From B46-G9 sp964548365 (GTDB lineage: Bacteria; Desulfobacterota; DSM-4660; Desulfatiglandales; Desulfatiglandaceae), in NCBI GenBank assembly GCA_964548365.1, contig CAZJRD010000033.1:1-38004 (forward strand): a stretch of 38,004 bases of DNA. The letters run 5' to 3'. Numbering within the stretch: the stretch's first letter is position 1; each line of letters begins with the position of its first letter. This document shows, one piece after another, positions 24,719 through 33,537 of this stretch. Position numbers and translations under genes: made by a program. Under the pieces are notes generated by a model that was not told where the DNA came from, did no database searches, and worked only from the letters and a program-made list of their open reading frames with translations.

Positions 24719-27700
24719 TCACATGACTTCTTCCAGCAACGCGTCCACCTTGCTCAGGATCTGGTCATCTTCGTACCAGTTAAGTTCAATGGCTTTTGCC
24801 GGGCATTCCGCCGCGCAGATACCGCATCCATGGCACATGGCTTCATCTATCTCACTCACCCCGGATTCGTTGATACGGGGCACACCGTAAGGACAAGACC
24901 TGACACAAATGAGACAGGCGGCACAGAGGTCCGGGTTCACCCTCGCAGTAACGGCCGAGAGCAGGATCTCCGGTTGTGACAGGAAGGTGGTTGCGCGCGC
25001 CGCGGCCGCCAGGGACTGGGCAATGGTTTCACTGACCAGCTTCGGGCTGTGGGCAGTGCCACAGACGAAAATCCCATCTGCGGCCATGTCAACGGGCCGC
25101 AGTTTTACGTGTGCCTCCAGGAAATATCCTTCGGGATTGCGCGAAACTTTCAGAATATTTGCCAGTTCCTCCGTATCCTGGGCGACCATTCCGGCGCTGA
25201 GGGCCAGGAGCTCTGCCTCAACCCTTATTTTTCGGTCAAGGACGTGATCTTTAAATGTGACCCAGAGCTTCCCGTCAGCTTTTTCCACCTCCGGGGGTGT
25301 TTCCTTGGCAAAACGGAAAAACATGACTCCTTTTTCGCGGGCTTCGCGGTAATAATCTTCCAGGAGGCCGTAGGTCCTGATATCCCGATAGAGCACGTAG
25401 ACATCCGTATCGGGATTGAGCTTTTTGATGTGGAGGGCATTCTTGACTGCGCTCTGGCAGCAGATACGGGAACAATTGGGATTCTCGTCATTCCTGGAGC
25501 CCACGCACTGAATCATCACCACCTGGTTCAGGTCAGCGGCCCCCTTTTCTTCCAGAAATTTGTCAAGCTCGATCTGGGTAACAACCCGTTCGTCCTCCCC
25601 ATAGAGGTATTCGTGGGGGGTATATTCAACCGCGCCGGTGGCGATAATCACCACGCCGTGCTCGATCTTCCTTTCGTACATACCGGGACCCACAAGAACC
25701 TCGGTGGTGTAATTCCCCTTGAACCCGCCGAAGTTGACGACGAGGGAATTGGTCAGCACTTGGATTTTTTCATGGTTTTGCACCTGTTCCACCAGGTGGT
25801 CCAAATAGGTCTGGACATCAGCACCCTCGATTGTGGTGTTGAGTTTCCTGGACAGGCCGCCCAGCTGCGGCTCCTTTTCCACAATGACCGTTTCAAATCC
25901 CTGGCTGGCCATTGACAGGGCTGCATTCATCCCTGCCACGCCGCCTCCGACGATGAGGGCACGGTGGTTAACCGGGATTCTTTTTTCCTGCAAGGGTTCC
26001 AGGAACGCGGCCCTTGCCACGGCCATCCTCACCAGGTCTTTTGCCTTGGTAGTGGCACCATCGTGATCATCGCCATGAACCCATGAATTCTGATCCCGAA
26101 TGTTTGCCATCTCGAACAGGTACTTGTTGAGCCCGCAGGCCTGCAAAGTTTCCTGGAACAGCGGTTCGTGGGTCCGAGGCGAGCAGGATGCCACCACGAC
26201 CCTGTTGAGCTGGTGTTCCTTGATAACCTCTTTCATCTTTTCCTGGGTATCCTGGGAGCAGGTAAAGAGGTTTTCATCGGCGAAGGTGACATGGGGGAGG
26301 GATTTGGCGTATTCCGTGACCTCAGGCACGTTTACTACACCGCCGATGTTGATCCCGCAATTACAGACGAACACCCCAATCTTCAGGTCCTTCTCGGACA
26401 CGTCCATTTCTGCGGGCAGTTCGAGGGTTTGGATATCCGTTCCCCGTGCCTCGGCCAGTGCCATGCCCGCGGCACAGGCCGCGGCGCTGGCTTCCGTCAC
26501 GGAGCTGGGGATATCCTTGGGTCCTTCAAAGGTGCCGCACGCGTAGATTCCTTCACGGGAAGTAGTGACCGGGCTGAAAGGATGTGTGGCAGCAAAGTCG
26601 TACTGATCGAGCGCAATGCCGATCCGGTTCGCCAGCTCCACGGTCTCGGGTCTTACCTGGAGGCCGACGGACAGGACCACTAGGTCAAAGAGCTCTTCAT
26701 GGATGGTGCCGGATTCATCAGAGTACTTGATGACCAAGTCATCACTCTCTGGGATCGGATCGATGGTGTGGATGCGGGACCGGATAAACCGCACCCCGGC
26801 CTCGTCGCGGGCCCGGTCCATGTATTTTTCGTAGTCTTTGCCGAAGGTCCGCATATCCATATAAAAGATGGCCGTGTCGAGGGGTTCCTCCGAGTGGTCC
26901 TTGGCCATCATGGCATCCTTGATGGCGTACATGCAGCACACTGCGGAGCAGTACCCGTTCCCGCAGTGGGCTAAATCTCTTGATCCGACGCACTGGAGCC
27001 ACGCAATTTTTTTCGGTTCTTTGTCATCCGATGGGCGTGTGAGGTGTCCCAGGGTAGGACCGGTAGCGCTCAGGATCCTCTCAAATTCCACGCTGGTAAG
27101 CACGTTCGGGTGGTCCTGGTGGGGATAGAAGGTCTCGTAGGGGGAAGGATCAAAGGGTGCACTGCCGGGACAAAGGATCACAGACCCCACACGGATATCC
27201 CGTTCTTCAACGTGCTGAGTATGGTCTACGGCCTCTGCCAGGCAGGCCTTGACGCACTGGTAGCACTCGGAGCATATGCCACAGTTGAGGCACCGTTCCG
27301 ATTCGGTCTTTGCCTCTTTTTCGCTAAACCCGGCGGTAATTTCTTTGAAATTATCCTTCCTTTCCGAGGGGAGGCGCCTTTTCACAGACATCCGCTCCAT
27401 GAAGGGCTCTTCTGCCAGGTCTGGCCTCACATAATCCCATTCCTTTTCCCTTCCTTCCCGCAGGTCAAGTCCGTTCAGGTACCGCTCAATGCTGATGGCG
27501 GCTTCTTTTCCACAGGCAACGGCTTCCACCACGCTCTTGGGTCCGTAAAACACGTCACCGCCGGCAAACACCCCTTCGATGGATGTTTCCAGGGTGACGG
27601 GGTCGGCCTGGAGGCCTCCTCTCGGGGTCACCGGGACTCCTTCCTGTTCGGTGAAGGAAAGGTCCGCGGCCTGCCCGATGGCCACGATAACGGTTTCGGC

Positions 27701-29155
27701 CTCCATGGACGTGAGGTCCTGTTCGTCATACTGCGGGTTGAACGCTCCTTTTTCATCAAACACCGCGGTGCAGCTCTTGAATTCGACCCCTTTCACGGAT
27801 CCGTTCGCTTCAAAGAATCGCTTTGGACCGAGGCTGTTCACAATCCGCACACCTTCTTCTACTGCGTCCTCGATTTCATAGTCCCAGGCGGGCATTTCAT
27901 CGCGTTTTTCAAGACACACCAGCGTGACGTCTTCAGCACCCTCTCGAAGGGCGGTCATGGCCACATCAATGGCTACGTTGCCGCCACCGATGACGATCAC
28001 CTTTTTCCCAACGGAGACCGACTTTTCAAGGGCGCTTTCCCGGAGGAAATCAACTCCCTTGAGCACGCCCGGGAGATCCTCTCCCTCAACACCCAGTTCC
28101 CTGCTCAGGTGGAGCCCGGTAGCCATGAATACGGATTTGAATCCTTCCTCTTTAAGCCCGGTGAGGGTAACATCCTCCCCAAGTGCAATGCCGGTCCGGA
28201 TTTCCACGCCCATGTCCTCGATCACCCTGATCTCTGCGGCAAGGATATCCCTCGGTAACCGGTAGGAGGGGATACCCACGGCCATCATGCCGCCAGCGAC
28301 GGGAAGTTTTTCAAAAACCGTGACCTTGTATCCCTTCCACGCGAGAAAATAGGCGGCAGAAAGGCCTGCCGGTCCCGCCCCGATGATGGCGATTTTTTCA
28401 CCCTTTTCGGCTTCCGCCTCCGGGACATAGGTGGCCTCGTCCTGGAGATCCAGATCACCCAGGAACCGGTGCAGGTACTGGATGGCAAGGGGTTCTTCCA
28501 CGTCCTTGCGAGTACAGATTTCTTCACAGGGGTGATGACACACCCTGCCGCACACGGAGGGGAAGGGGTGGGCTTCTTTGAAGAGTTCTAGCGCCTCCCG
28601 GTATTTTCCTTCCCTGATGAGCGCGATGTACCCCTGGATGCTCACGTGGGCAGGGCAGGTGGCCTTACAGGGAGCCGTTCCCCGCTTGTTTATGGCAAAT
28701 GCCCCCGGGATTGCCTGGGGATAAAGCTTAAACGCAGCCCTTCGTGTTGACAGGCCTTCGTTGTACTCATCTTCCAGTTCGATAGGACAGACCTTGGCAC
28801 ACTCGCCACAGCTGGTGCACTTGCTCAGGTCCACGAATCGTGGCTGCTGGACCACATGGGCCCTGAAATCACCAACGTCACCCTGGAGGTTCGCGAGTTC
28901 GGTATTGGTGAGAAGCTCGATGTTGAGATGCCGGCCGACCTCGACCAGTTTCGGCGAGATTACTCACATGGCACAGTCATTGGTGGGAAACGTCTTGTCA
29001 AGCTGAGACATGAGCCCGCCAATGGCTGATGATTTTTCCACGAGGTACACGTAGTAGCCGGAGTTGGCTAGATCCAGTGCCGACTGCATGCCGGCGATGC
29101 CGCCGCCCACCACCATGACGGACCCGGATACCTTGTTGGAGGAGTTTTGAGACAT
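24719..29155 (-). CDS. hdrA: Giant HdrA-GltD-HdrA flavoprotein with selenocysteine (U64)
   Basis: 1478 residues when UGA at 28964-28966 is read as selenocysteine. Order: start of an HdrA FAD domain (GGGIAGMQSALDLANSG near 17) and the HdrA ligand motif PTNDCAMUVISPKLVEVGRH (U64, normally Cys); ferredoxin motif CTSCGECAKVC (113-123); an inserted GltD module with Cys-rich domain (about 163-230), FAD site IIGAGPAGLSAAYFL (about 257) and NAD(P) site VIGGGNVAIDVA (about 390); ferredoxin-like CLNCGICSECYQC (about 623); the remaining half of the first HdrA (CVGSRD near 720); a second complete HdrA (VFVCNCGINIGGVV near 926, VGGGVAGMNAAL near 1065); two C-terminal [4Fe-4S] motifs (CAACLIC near 1410, CHGCGIC near 1440). 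Several flavins and many clusters point to flavin-based electron bifurcation. Cytoplasmic; expected partners MvhD, MetV and MetF. HdrB and HdrC are not in the window. Confidence 0.9.
28964..28966 (-). other. Selenocysteine codon UGA in hdrA
   Basis: In-frame TGA at codon 64, directly after P-T-N-D-C-A-M and before V-I-S-P-K-L-V-E-V-G-R-H. HdrA has Cys (or Sec) at this cluster-ligand position. About 18-21 bases downstream, an imperfect hairpin around CCGAAACTGGTCGAGGTCGG with a GGTC loop is a candidate SECIS. Confidence 0.87.
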
Positions 29156-29242
29156 GTCTTGTTTTCCTTTCCTGTACGTTCATGAAGTTGCAAAAAGTAA
29201 TTGCTTCAAATCAATAAAATTGGGGCATCACAACCGCTCCCT

Positions 29243-29270
29243 CGTCATTCCGGCGAAAGCCGGAATCCAG
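29243..29270 (+). repeat. Left inverted repeat of the GIY-YIG cassette
   Basis: Begins CGTCATTCCGGCGAAAGCC; itself a hairpin (ATTCCGGC gaaa GCCGGAAT). 29244-29268 is the exact reverse complement of 29586-29610 (25 of 25 bases). Confidence 0.9.
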
Positions 29271-29561
29271 TCAAACAATTATATCGAACAGATCCTCCCA
29301 ATTCGGATTCATGCTTTCGATTAATTCCACTTTCCATTTTCGCTTCCATTCTTTCAATCGTTTTTCTCGCTGAATCGCAGACTGTATGTTGTCGTGCACT
29401 TCATACCAAACCAGTTGATGAACACCATAACGTTTCGTAAAACCCTCCACCATGTTGTTCTTGTGTTCCCATACTCTTTTCACGAGGTTTGAAGTTACTC
29501 CAACATAGAGTGTTCCATTTCTTCTGCTTGCCAGAATATAAACTGCTGGCTGTCTATTCAC
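29271..29561 (-). CDS. GIY-YIG nuclease-domain protein
   Basis: 96 residues of the UPF0213/UvrC-N GIY-YIG type: AVYILASRRNGTLYVGVT (Y-I and Y-V-G in place of GIY-YIG), then SNLVKRVWEHKNN with the catalytic Arg, and the conserved Glu near the end of YEVHDNIQSAIQREKRLKEWKR. Single-domain members are often found as small mobile or repeat-associated genes. It is closely bracketed by 25-bp perfect inverted repeats; the stop codon touches the left repeat and the start lies 25 bp from the right one. It has no link in function to the surrounding hdrA/metF operon, into which it appears to have been inserted. Confidence 0.88.
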   Translation of the reverse strand: MNRQPAVYILASRRNGTLYVGVTSNLVKRVWEHKNNMVEGFTKRYGVHQLVWYEVHDNIQSAIQREKRLKEWKRKWKVELIESMNPNWEDLFDIIV

Positions 29562-29585
29562 TGGCGTTCCGGTGAATCAGGATAT

Positions 29586-29610
29586 GGATTCCGGCTTTCG
29601 CCGGAATGAC
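29586..29610 (-). repeat. Right inverted repeat of the GIY-YIG cassette
   Basis: GGATTCCGGCTTTCGCCGG... is the reverse complement of 29244-29268 with no mismatch. Together the pair bounds a unit of about 368 bp. Confidence 0.9.
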
Positions 29611-29676
29611 AAATGGGGAATCCTGATCTGCTACTTAGCAGGTGTTCATACCGCCACATTGATCTGTTCCGTGCTC

Positions 29677-30552
29677 TCACACTCGAGCCACATCCAGGAT
29701 CTGGGGCAGCTTGTCTTCCCATCCGATTGTTGAGACCAGCACCCCCGCCACTCCCAATTGTTTCAATTGCGCGATCAGTTCCCCTGCGATCTGGACACAC
29801 CTGCGAACTTTGTCCGGTGCCTTCTGGATGGACTTGATCATGTCGGCGGGAATGGATATACGGCTGATATTACGATCAATATAACGAGCCATGCCAGCTG
29901 ACTTCAGGAGCAGAACAGTGGGGATAATCGCCGCGCTCAACCCCTCCATCCGGTTGAGGGTCTGCTGAAAACCTTCAATATCAAAAACCGGCGTGGTGAT
30001 GACAAACTGGACACCCTTGTCCACTCTCTTCTGCAATTCCTCCAGTTCAATGCCCATGGCACCTCCGGTGGCGCCGGCGTTGAATGTGGTGCCCACGAAG
30101 AAACGGGGGATTCCCTGGAGTTCAATTCCGGCCATGTCCTTTCCCTGCTGGAGCCGGGCGATTCCGTCCAGCAGTTCCATCAGATCCACGTCATAGACAG
30201 CCCGTGCCTGGTGATGATCGCCATACCGGATCTCCTCGCCGGGAACAACCATGACGGAAGAAATACCAATGCCCGCCGCGGCAAGGATATCGGCCTGAAG
30301 CGCGAGCCTGTTCCGGTCACGACAGGAAACCTGTAACACGGTTTCAAAGCCGTGGGTCCGGAGGAAACAACAGCCTCCCAGGGAGCTGGCTTTCATAACA
30401 GCATTGGCCATTTCAGGAATAACGAATGCGTCCACACGTCCTTTCACCAGATTGGCGTTGGTGAGCAGGGGAGAAAAATCAGCGCCCTTCGGCGGTTCAA
30501 ATTCACCCAGAACAACAAACTCTCCCGACTGTATCTTGTCATCTATGGCCAT
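29677..30552 (-). CDS. Divergent methylenetetrahydrofolate reductase-like protein (MetF superfamily)
   Basis: 291 residues, same length as the divergent copy at 10217. Kept: E17 in VVLGEFEPP and the strip SCRDRNRLALQADIL. Changed: the CLTGD loop is VVPGEEIRYGDH (Asp replaced by Glu or shifted), and the TQ-x-x-YD glutamine motif is TTPVFDIEGF. The C-terminal half is MetF-like (LLKSAGMARYIDRNISRISIPADMI). The start at 30552 follows GGAGG by 8 bases; a longer frame to 30627 lacks one. It overlaps the 3' end of the receiver-like gene by 14 bp. A MetF-like flavoprotein of unknown exact reaction, on the HdrA side of the pair. Confidence 0.82.
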   Translation of the reverse strand: MAIDDKIQSGEFVVLGEFEPPKGADFSPLLTNANLVKGRVDAFVIPEMANAVMKASSLGGCCFLRTHGFETVLQVSCRDRNRLALQADILAAAGIGISSVMVVPGEEIRYGDHHQARAVYDVDLMELLDGIARLQQGKDMAGIELQGIPRFFVGTTFNAGATGGAMGIELEELQKRVDKGVQFVITTPVFDIEGFQQTLNRMEGLSAAIIPTVLLLKSAGMARYIDRNISRISIPADMIKSIQKAPDKVRRCVQIAGELIAQLKQLGVAGVLVSTIGWEDKLPQILDVARV

Positions 30553-30943
30553 ATGAGGGTCCTCCGAGATGGTGGGATACCTTGAGGATCGCGTTGGAGA
30601 GGGCCATTTCAAGATCCTCAATCCCAAAAGATTTTATATGGTAGTAAAAAATCCGCTTCTGTCTGATCCTGGCTTCAAATTCCGGGGTATTCAACTCAGC
30701 GCACACAATAATGGGGAGGTTTTCCTGCATCCCCTTGACGAGAGAAATGAATTCGCAGTCCTCCTCAAGGAGGTCAGCATCCAAAACCATGGCGTGTACT
30801 CTCTGGTTTTGCAAAGTGAGGAGTGCCTCCTTCTGGGTGTGTACGTGAATGATGCTGAGGTCGTTGTCAGCGAGGAATGGCCGGAGGCCCTTAAGGAGCA
30901 CTTCCGACGGTTCTGCGATAATAACGGCCTTTTTAGTTCCCAT
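30539..30943 (-). CDS. Receiver-like (CheY-fold) protein, degenerate
   Basis: 134 residues, receiver fold: VIIAEPSEVLLKGLRPFL, putative phospho-site AMVLDADLLEEDC (Asp followed by A-D, not M-P), IIVCAELNTPEFEA where the Ser/Thr is replaced by Ala, and Lys in YYHIKSFGIEDL. The first acidic pair is reduced to Glu (AEPSE). It may therefore be phosphorylation-independent. No output domain. ATG at 30943 has GAGGGG 8 bases upstream; an ATG at 30958 is also possible. It is probably the first gene of the minus-strand cluster and overlaps the MetF-like gene. Confidence 0.75.
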   Translation of the reverse strand: MGTKKAVIIAEPSEVLLKGLRPFLADNDLSIIHVHTQKEALLTLQNQRVHAMVLDADLLEEDCEFISLVKGMQENLPIIVCAELNTPEFEARIRQKRIFYYHIKSFGIEDLEMALSNAILKVSHHLGGPSYGHR

Positions 30944-30977
30944 TAAAAAGCCCCTCATATACTATCGAATCATATTT

Positions 30978-31055
30978 TCACCACAGAGTCGCAGAGACCA
31001 CAGAGAACAACCTTCCTTGGCAGTAAACTCTGTATCCTCTGTGACTCTGTGGTGA
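30978..31055. repeat. Dispersed CACAGAG hairpin repeat, copy C (palindromic)
   Basis: Outer arms TCACCACAGAGTCGCAGAG (30978-30996) and CTCTGTGACTCTGTGGTGA (31037-31055) are inverted with one mismatch. The loop of 40 bases holds CACAGAGAAC and CTCTGTATCC. It lies in the divergent region between the minus-strand cluster and the gene at 31373. Confidence 0.8.
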
Positions 31056-31372
31056 ATACCAAATGAGAGCAATGATCATGCCTTTTCTACGGAAGCACGG
31101 TTCAGCTTGTGATATCAATCACATAGCGGGTAAAAAGGTGTATGGTTTGAATCAGGAAAGCGGGGCAATTTGCCCCATTGAAAGGCCCCGTATTGGTTTA
31201 ACTTATTGGTATAATGACAATAAAGTAACCAGGAGGATATTTTTTCCAAAATGATACCAAATACCCCGTTCTCGTGTTCGAAACGATACCCTTGTTGTTG
31301 GACTGTTCTTCAGATATAGTTGTACCATTTCATTTGAGCAACGATAAGACTCCAGCATTCTGAGGAGGGTAG
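31056..31372. other. Intergenic region upstream of the 693-residue gene
   Basis: No gene is supported. A small GC hairpin GGGGCAATTTGCCCC sits at 31162-31176. A plus-strand frame of 63 codons (31063-31254) has no recognisable motif. The promoter candidate for the next gene is listed separately. Confidence 0.55.
31292..31320 (+). promoter_or_regulatory. Candidate sigma70 promoter
   Basis: TTGTTG (31292-31297), 17-bp spacer, TATAGT (31315-31320). The expected start near 31327 leaves a leader of about 46 bases to ATG 31373, which has GAGGAGG 4-10 bases upstream. Confidence 0.45.
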
Positions 31373-33454
31373 ATGATCGCGAAATTCCATACTATTTTAA
31401 GGGCCCTCTGTGATCCGGAAAAGGGAAGGGAACCGCTGACGGGCATCCGTGCCATCGCCCAGTTCGCGCCGGAGAAGGACGACCCTGTTGCCGGGCTTCG
31501 AAACCTCAACGCGGCGTTCCTGGTCTCCCTCTGCGGCCCTGGACATCCCTCGTTTGAAACCGTTGAAAATTATTTGTCAGAAAAACAGGAAACACGAGAA
31601 TTGAAACAGGCGGCGGCCTTTTATGACCGAGGACGAGGGCTGGTCACAAAAGAATTCCTGGCGCGCTGCACGCACGATACGGTATTTTCCCAAAAGGTCA
31701 TGGCACTTTATGGTTGGATTCGAGATCATGAATATTCAGGAGATGAAGCGGTGAAACCGGATCAGGTCTGGCAGGTTTTTTTCCCTGAAGGGGTGGGACT
31801 CCTTGCTGACAAAGAGAAGCACATCCGCGCGCTCAGGGAGAGACGGGCCATTGCAATCGAGCGGCTCAACCCGCACCCTATGAAGGATCCCTCCAAGGAG
31901 CTCCTGTTTACCGCGAATGCGTTGCTGACGGTTCCACCTGATGACCTGGACATTGCTTCCCTCCCCCTGTCAGCGAAGGTTCGCGATGGGATTGAGCGGG
32001 CGAGGGGAGAGCCTCAGCTTTTCTGGTATGACCATCCTGTCCAGATCGGGACCCCGGTCAATGAGAATGAGATTGTCTATGGCCTCCGGGAATTGAACCG
32101 AGCGATTGCCTTTGAAAAGAAAAGAAATACCGTAGAGCGCAATGCAAGGGTTGTTTGCCTGCTTTCCGTTTCTGTCACACACAGGGGACTCCGGGAAATA
32201 GCCGGAGCGTACCTTCGGGAACTCCTGCAAAAGACAGAGAAGCTGGAACATCTTCGTGTCTTTGCGTTCACCGAAGCCGATACGGCTCATATGGCGAAGG
32301 ATATCCTCGTACCCGCCGCGAAACACTGGTTCGGCGATGGCGACACCGGATCACTCCCTGAGATCTTCGGGGTGGACGGGGAATATGGAAGGCATTACAG
32401 TTTTCTCAAGGCTGTGGCTGCCCTGTGGCAGGTATTTGTTGATCCTGGTATCCGGGGGACATTCAAAATCGATCTTGACCAGGTATTTCCCCAGGAGCAA
32501 CTGGTTCGGGAAACCGGTGTATCCGCCCTGGAACATTTCAGAACACCCCTGTGGGGCGCGGAAGGAATTGATTTCGAGGGACGGAAGGTGGATCTGGGTA
32601 TGATCGCGGGCGCGCTGGTGAACCGGGAGGATAGCAAGACTTCTCTTTTGGTCCCTGATGTGCCGTTTCCTCCCGGGGAACTCATGGGAAGCGAATGGAT
32701 TTTTTTCAGCAGATTGCCCCAGGCGGTCTCCACTGAAGCGGAGATGATGACCCGATATGGAAAGCCTCCTTTGGACGGGCTTCGCCGGGTGATCCAACGG
32801 GTGCATGTAACCGGAGGAACCACGGGTATTCTGGTGGATCAATTGAGAAAATACCGGCCCTTCACCCCGGGTTTTGTAGGACGGGCCGAGGACCAGGCCT
32901 ACCTGCTGTCCGAGCTCGGTCAGTACGGCGGGAAACCCCTTCGATCTCTCCATAAGGACGGTCTGATCATGCGCCACGACAAGGAGGCATTCGCTGAAGA
33001 GGCGATTCAGGCCGCCGCGATGGGCAAGAAGGTGGGGGACTACATCCGCATCCTCATTTTTTCGGCGTACGCCGGTGCGATCCATGATGATGTAGAATTC
33101 ATTAAAAGAGAAGTGGACCCATTTACCGGCTGTTTTATCTCCCGCCTGCCAATGACGATCGTGTACCTGCGGTTTGCCATGGATGTGGCCTCATTATTTC
33201 ACAGGGGAAAAGAGAGAGAAGCGATGGAACTGGAGAAGATGGGAATAAAGCGGATCGGGGATATGGTCCAGGAAATCACGGAACAGAAAAACATGTTTAG
33301 GAATCGATTCGAAAGAGAAAAGCGGGGCTGGAACCTTTACTATGATATCCTTGACCGTGTGGAACAGGGCCTGGAAAAGGGCGATTCTCTTGCCCTGGAT
33401 CTACAGAGGAAGGCCCGGCATTTCGTGAAGGCAGGTGAACTTTCCAATTTTTGA
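31373..33454 (+). CDS. Large cytoplasmic protein of unknown function, possible GT-A-like glycosyltransferase region
   Basis: 693 residues, no signal or membrane segment. I do not recognise the family. The middle has features that recall GT-A folds: a long strand-helix alternation (RVVCLLSVSVTHRGLREIAGAYLRELL), an acidic motif TFKIDLDQVFP like a D-x-D metal site, and a later GRAEDQAYLLSEL like the G-x-E-D motif of GT2 enzymes. The C-terminal 150 residues are helical and charged. The start at 31373 is firm, with GAGGAGG just upstream. It stands alone, with the MBL gene 83 bp downstream. The glycosyltransferase idea is inference from two short motifs. Confidence 0.75.
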   Translation: MIAKFHTILRALCDPEKGREPLTGIRAIAQFAPEKDDPVAGLRNLNAAFLVSLCGPGHPSFETVENYLSEKQETRELKQAAAFYDRGRGLVTKEFLARCTHDTVFSQKVMALYGWIRDHEYSGDEAVKPDQVWQVFFPEGVGLLADKEKHIRALRERRAIAIERLNPHPMKDPSKELLFTANALLTVPPDDLDIASLPLSAKVRDGIERARGEPQLFWYDHPVQIGTPVNENEIVYGLRELNRAIAFEKKRNTVERNARVVCLLSVSVTHRGLREIAGAYLRELLQKTEKLEHLRVFAFTEADTAHMAKDILVPAAKHWFGDGDTGSLPEIFGVDGEYGRHYSFLKAVAALWQVFVDPGIRGTFKIDLDQVFPQEQLVRETGVSALEHFRTPLWGAEGIDFEGRKVDLGMIAGALVNREDSKTSLLVPDVPFPPGELMGSEWIFFSRLPQAVSTEAEMMTRYGKPPLDGLRRVIQRVHVTGGTTGILVDQLRKYRPFTPGFVGRAEDQAYLLSELGQYGGKPLRSLHKDGLIMRHDKEAFAEEAIQAAAMGKKVGDYIRILIFSAYAGAIHDDVEFIKREVDPFTGCFISRLPMTIVYLRFAMDVASLFHRGKEREAMELEKMGIKRIGDMVQEITEQKNMFRNRFEREKRGWNLYYDILDRVEQGLEKGDSLALDLQRKARHFVKAGELSNF

Positions 33455-33537
33455 ATTGACAGGGTTTGCCGGATTCCGTACATTGAGGTAACTTCAACCT
33501 CGTTCTCGCCCGAACATTATCAAATGGAACACCGCGT

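Noticed and set aside
27044..28258. Plus-strand ORF of 404 codons
   Set aside because: Shadow of the HdrA-GltD frame; no family pattern.
28856..29155. Separate short ORF upstream of hdrA, as a truncated gene or frameshift
   Set aside because: Same frame, family similarity unbroken across a single UGA at a known Cys/Sec ligand position; selenocysteine explains it better.
31063..31254. 63-codon plus-strand ORF
   Set aside because: It lies in an intergenic space beside a repeat; no motif and no start signal.
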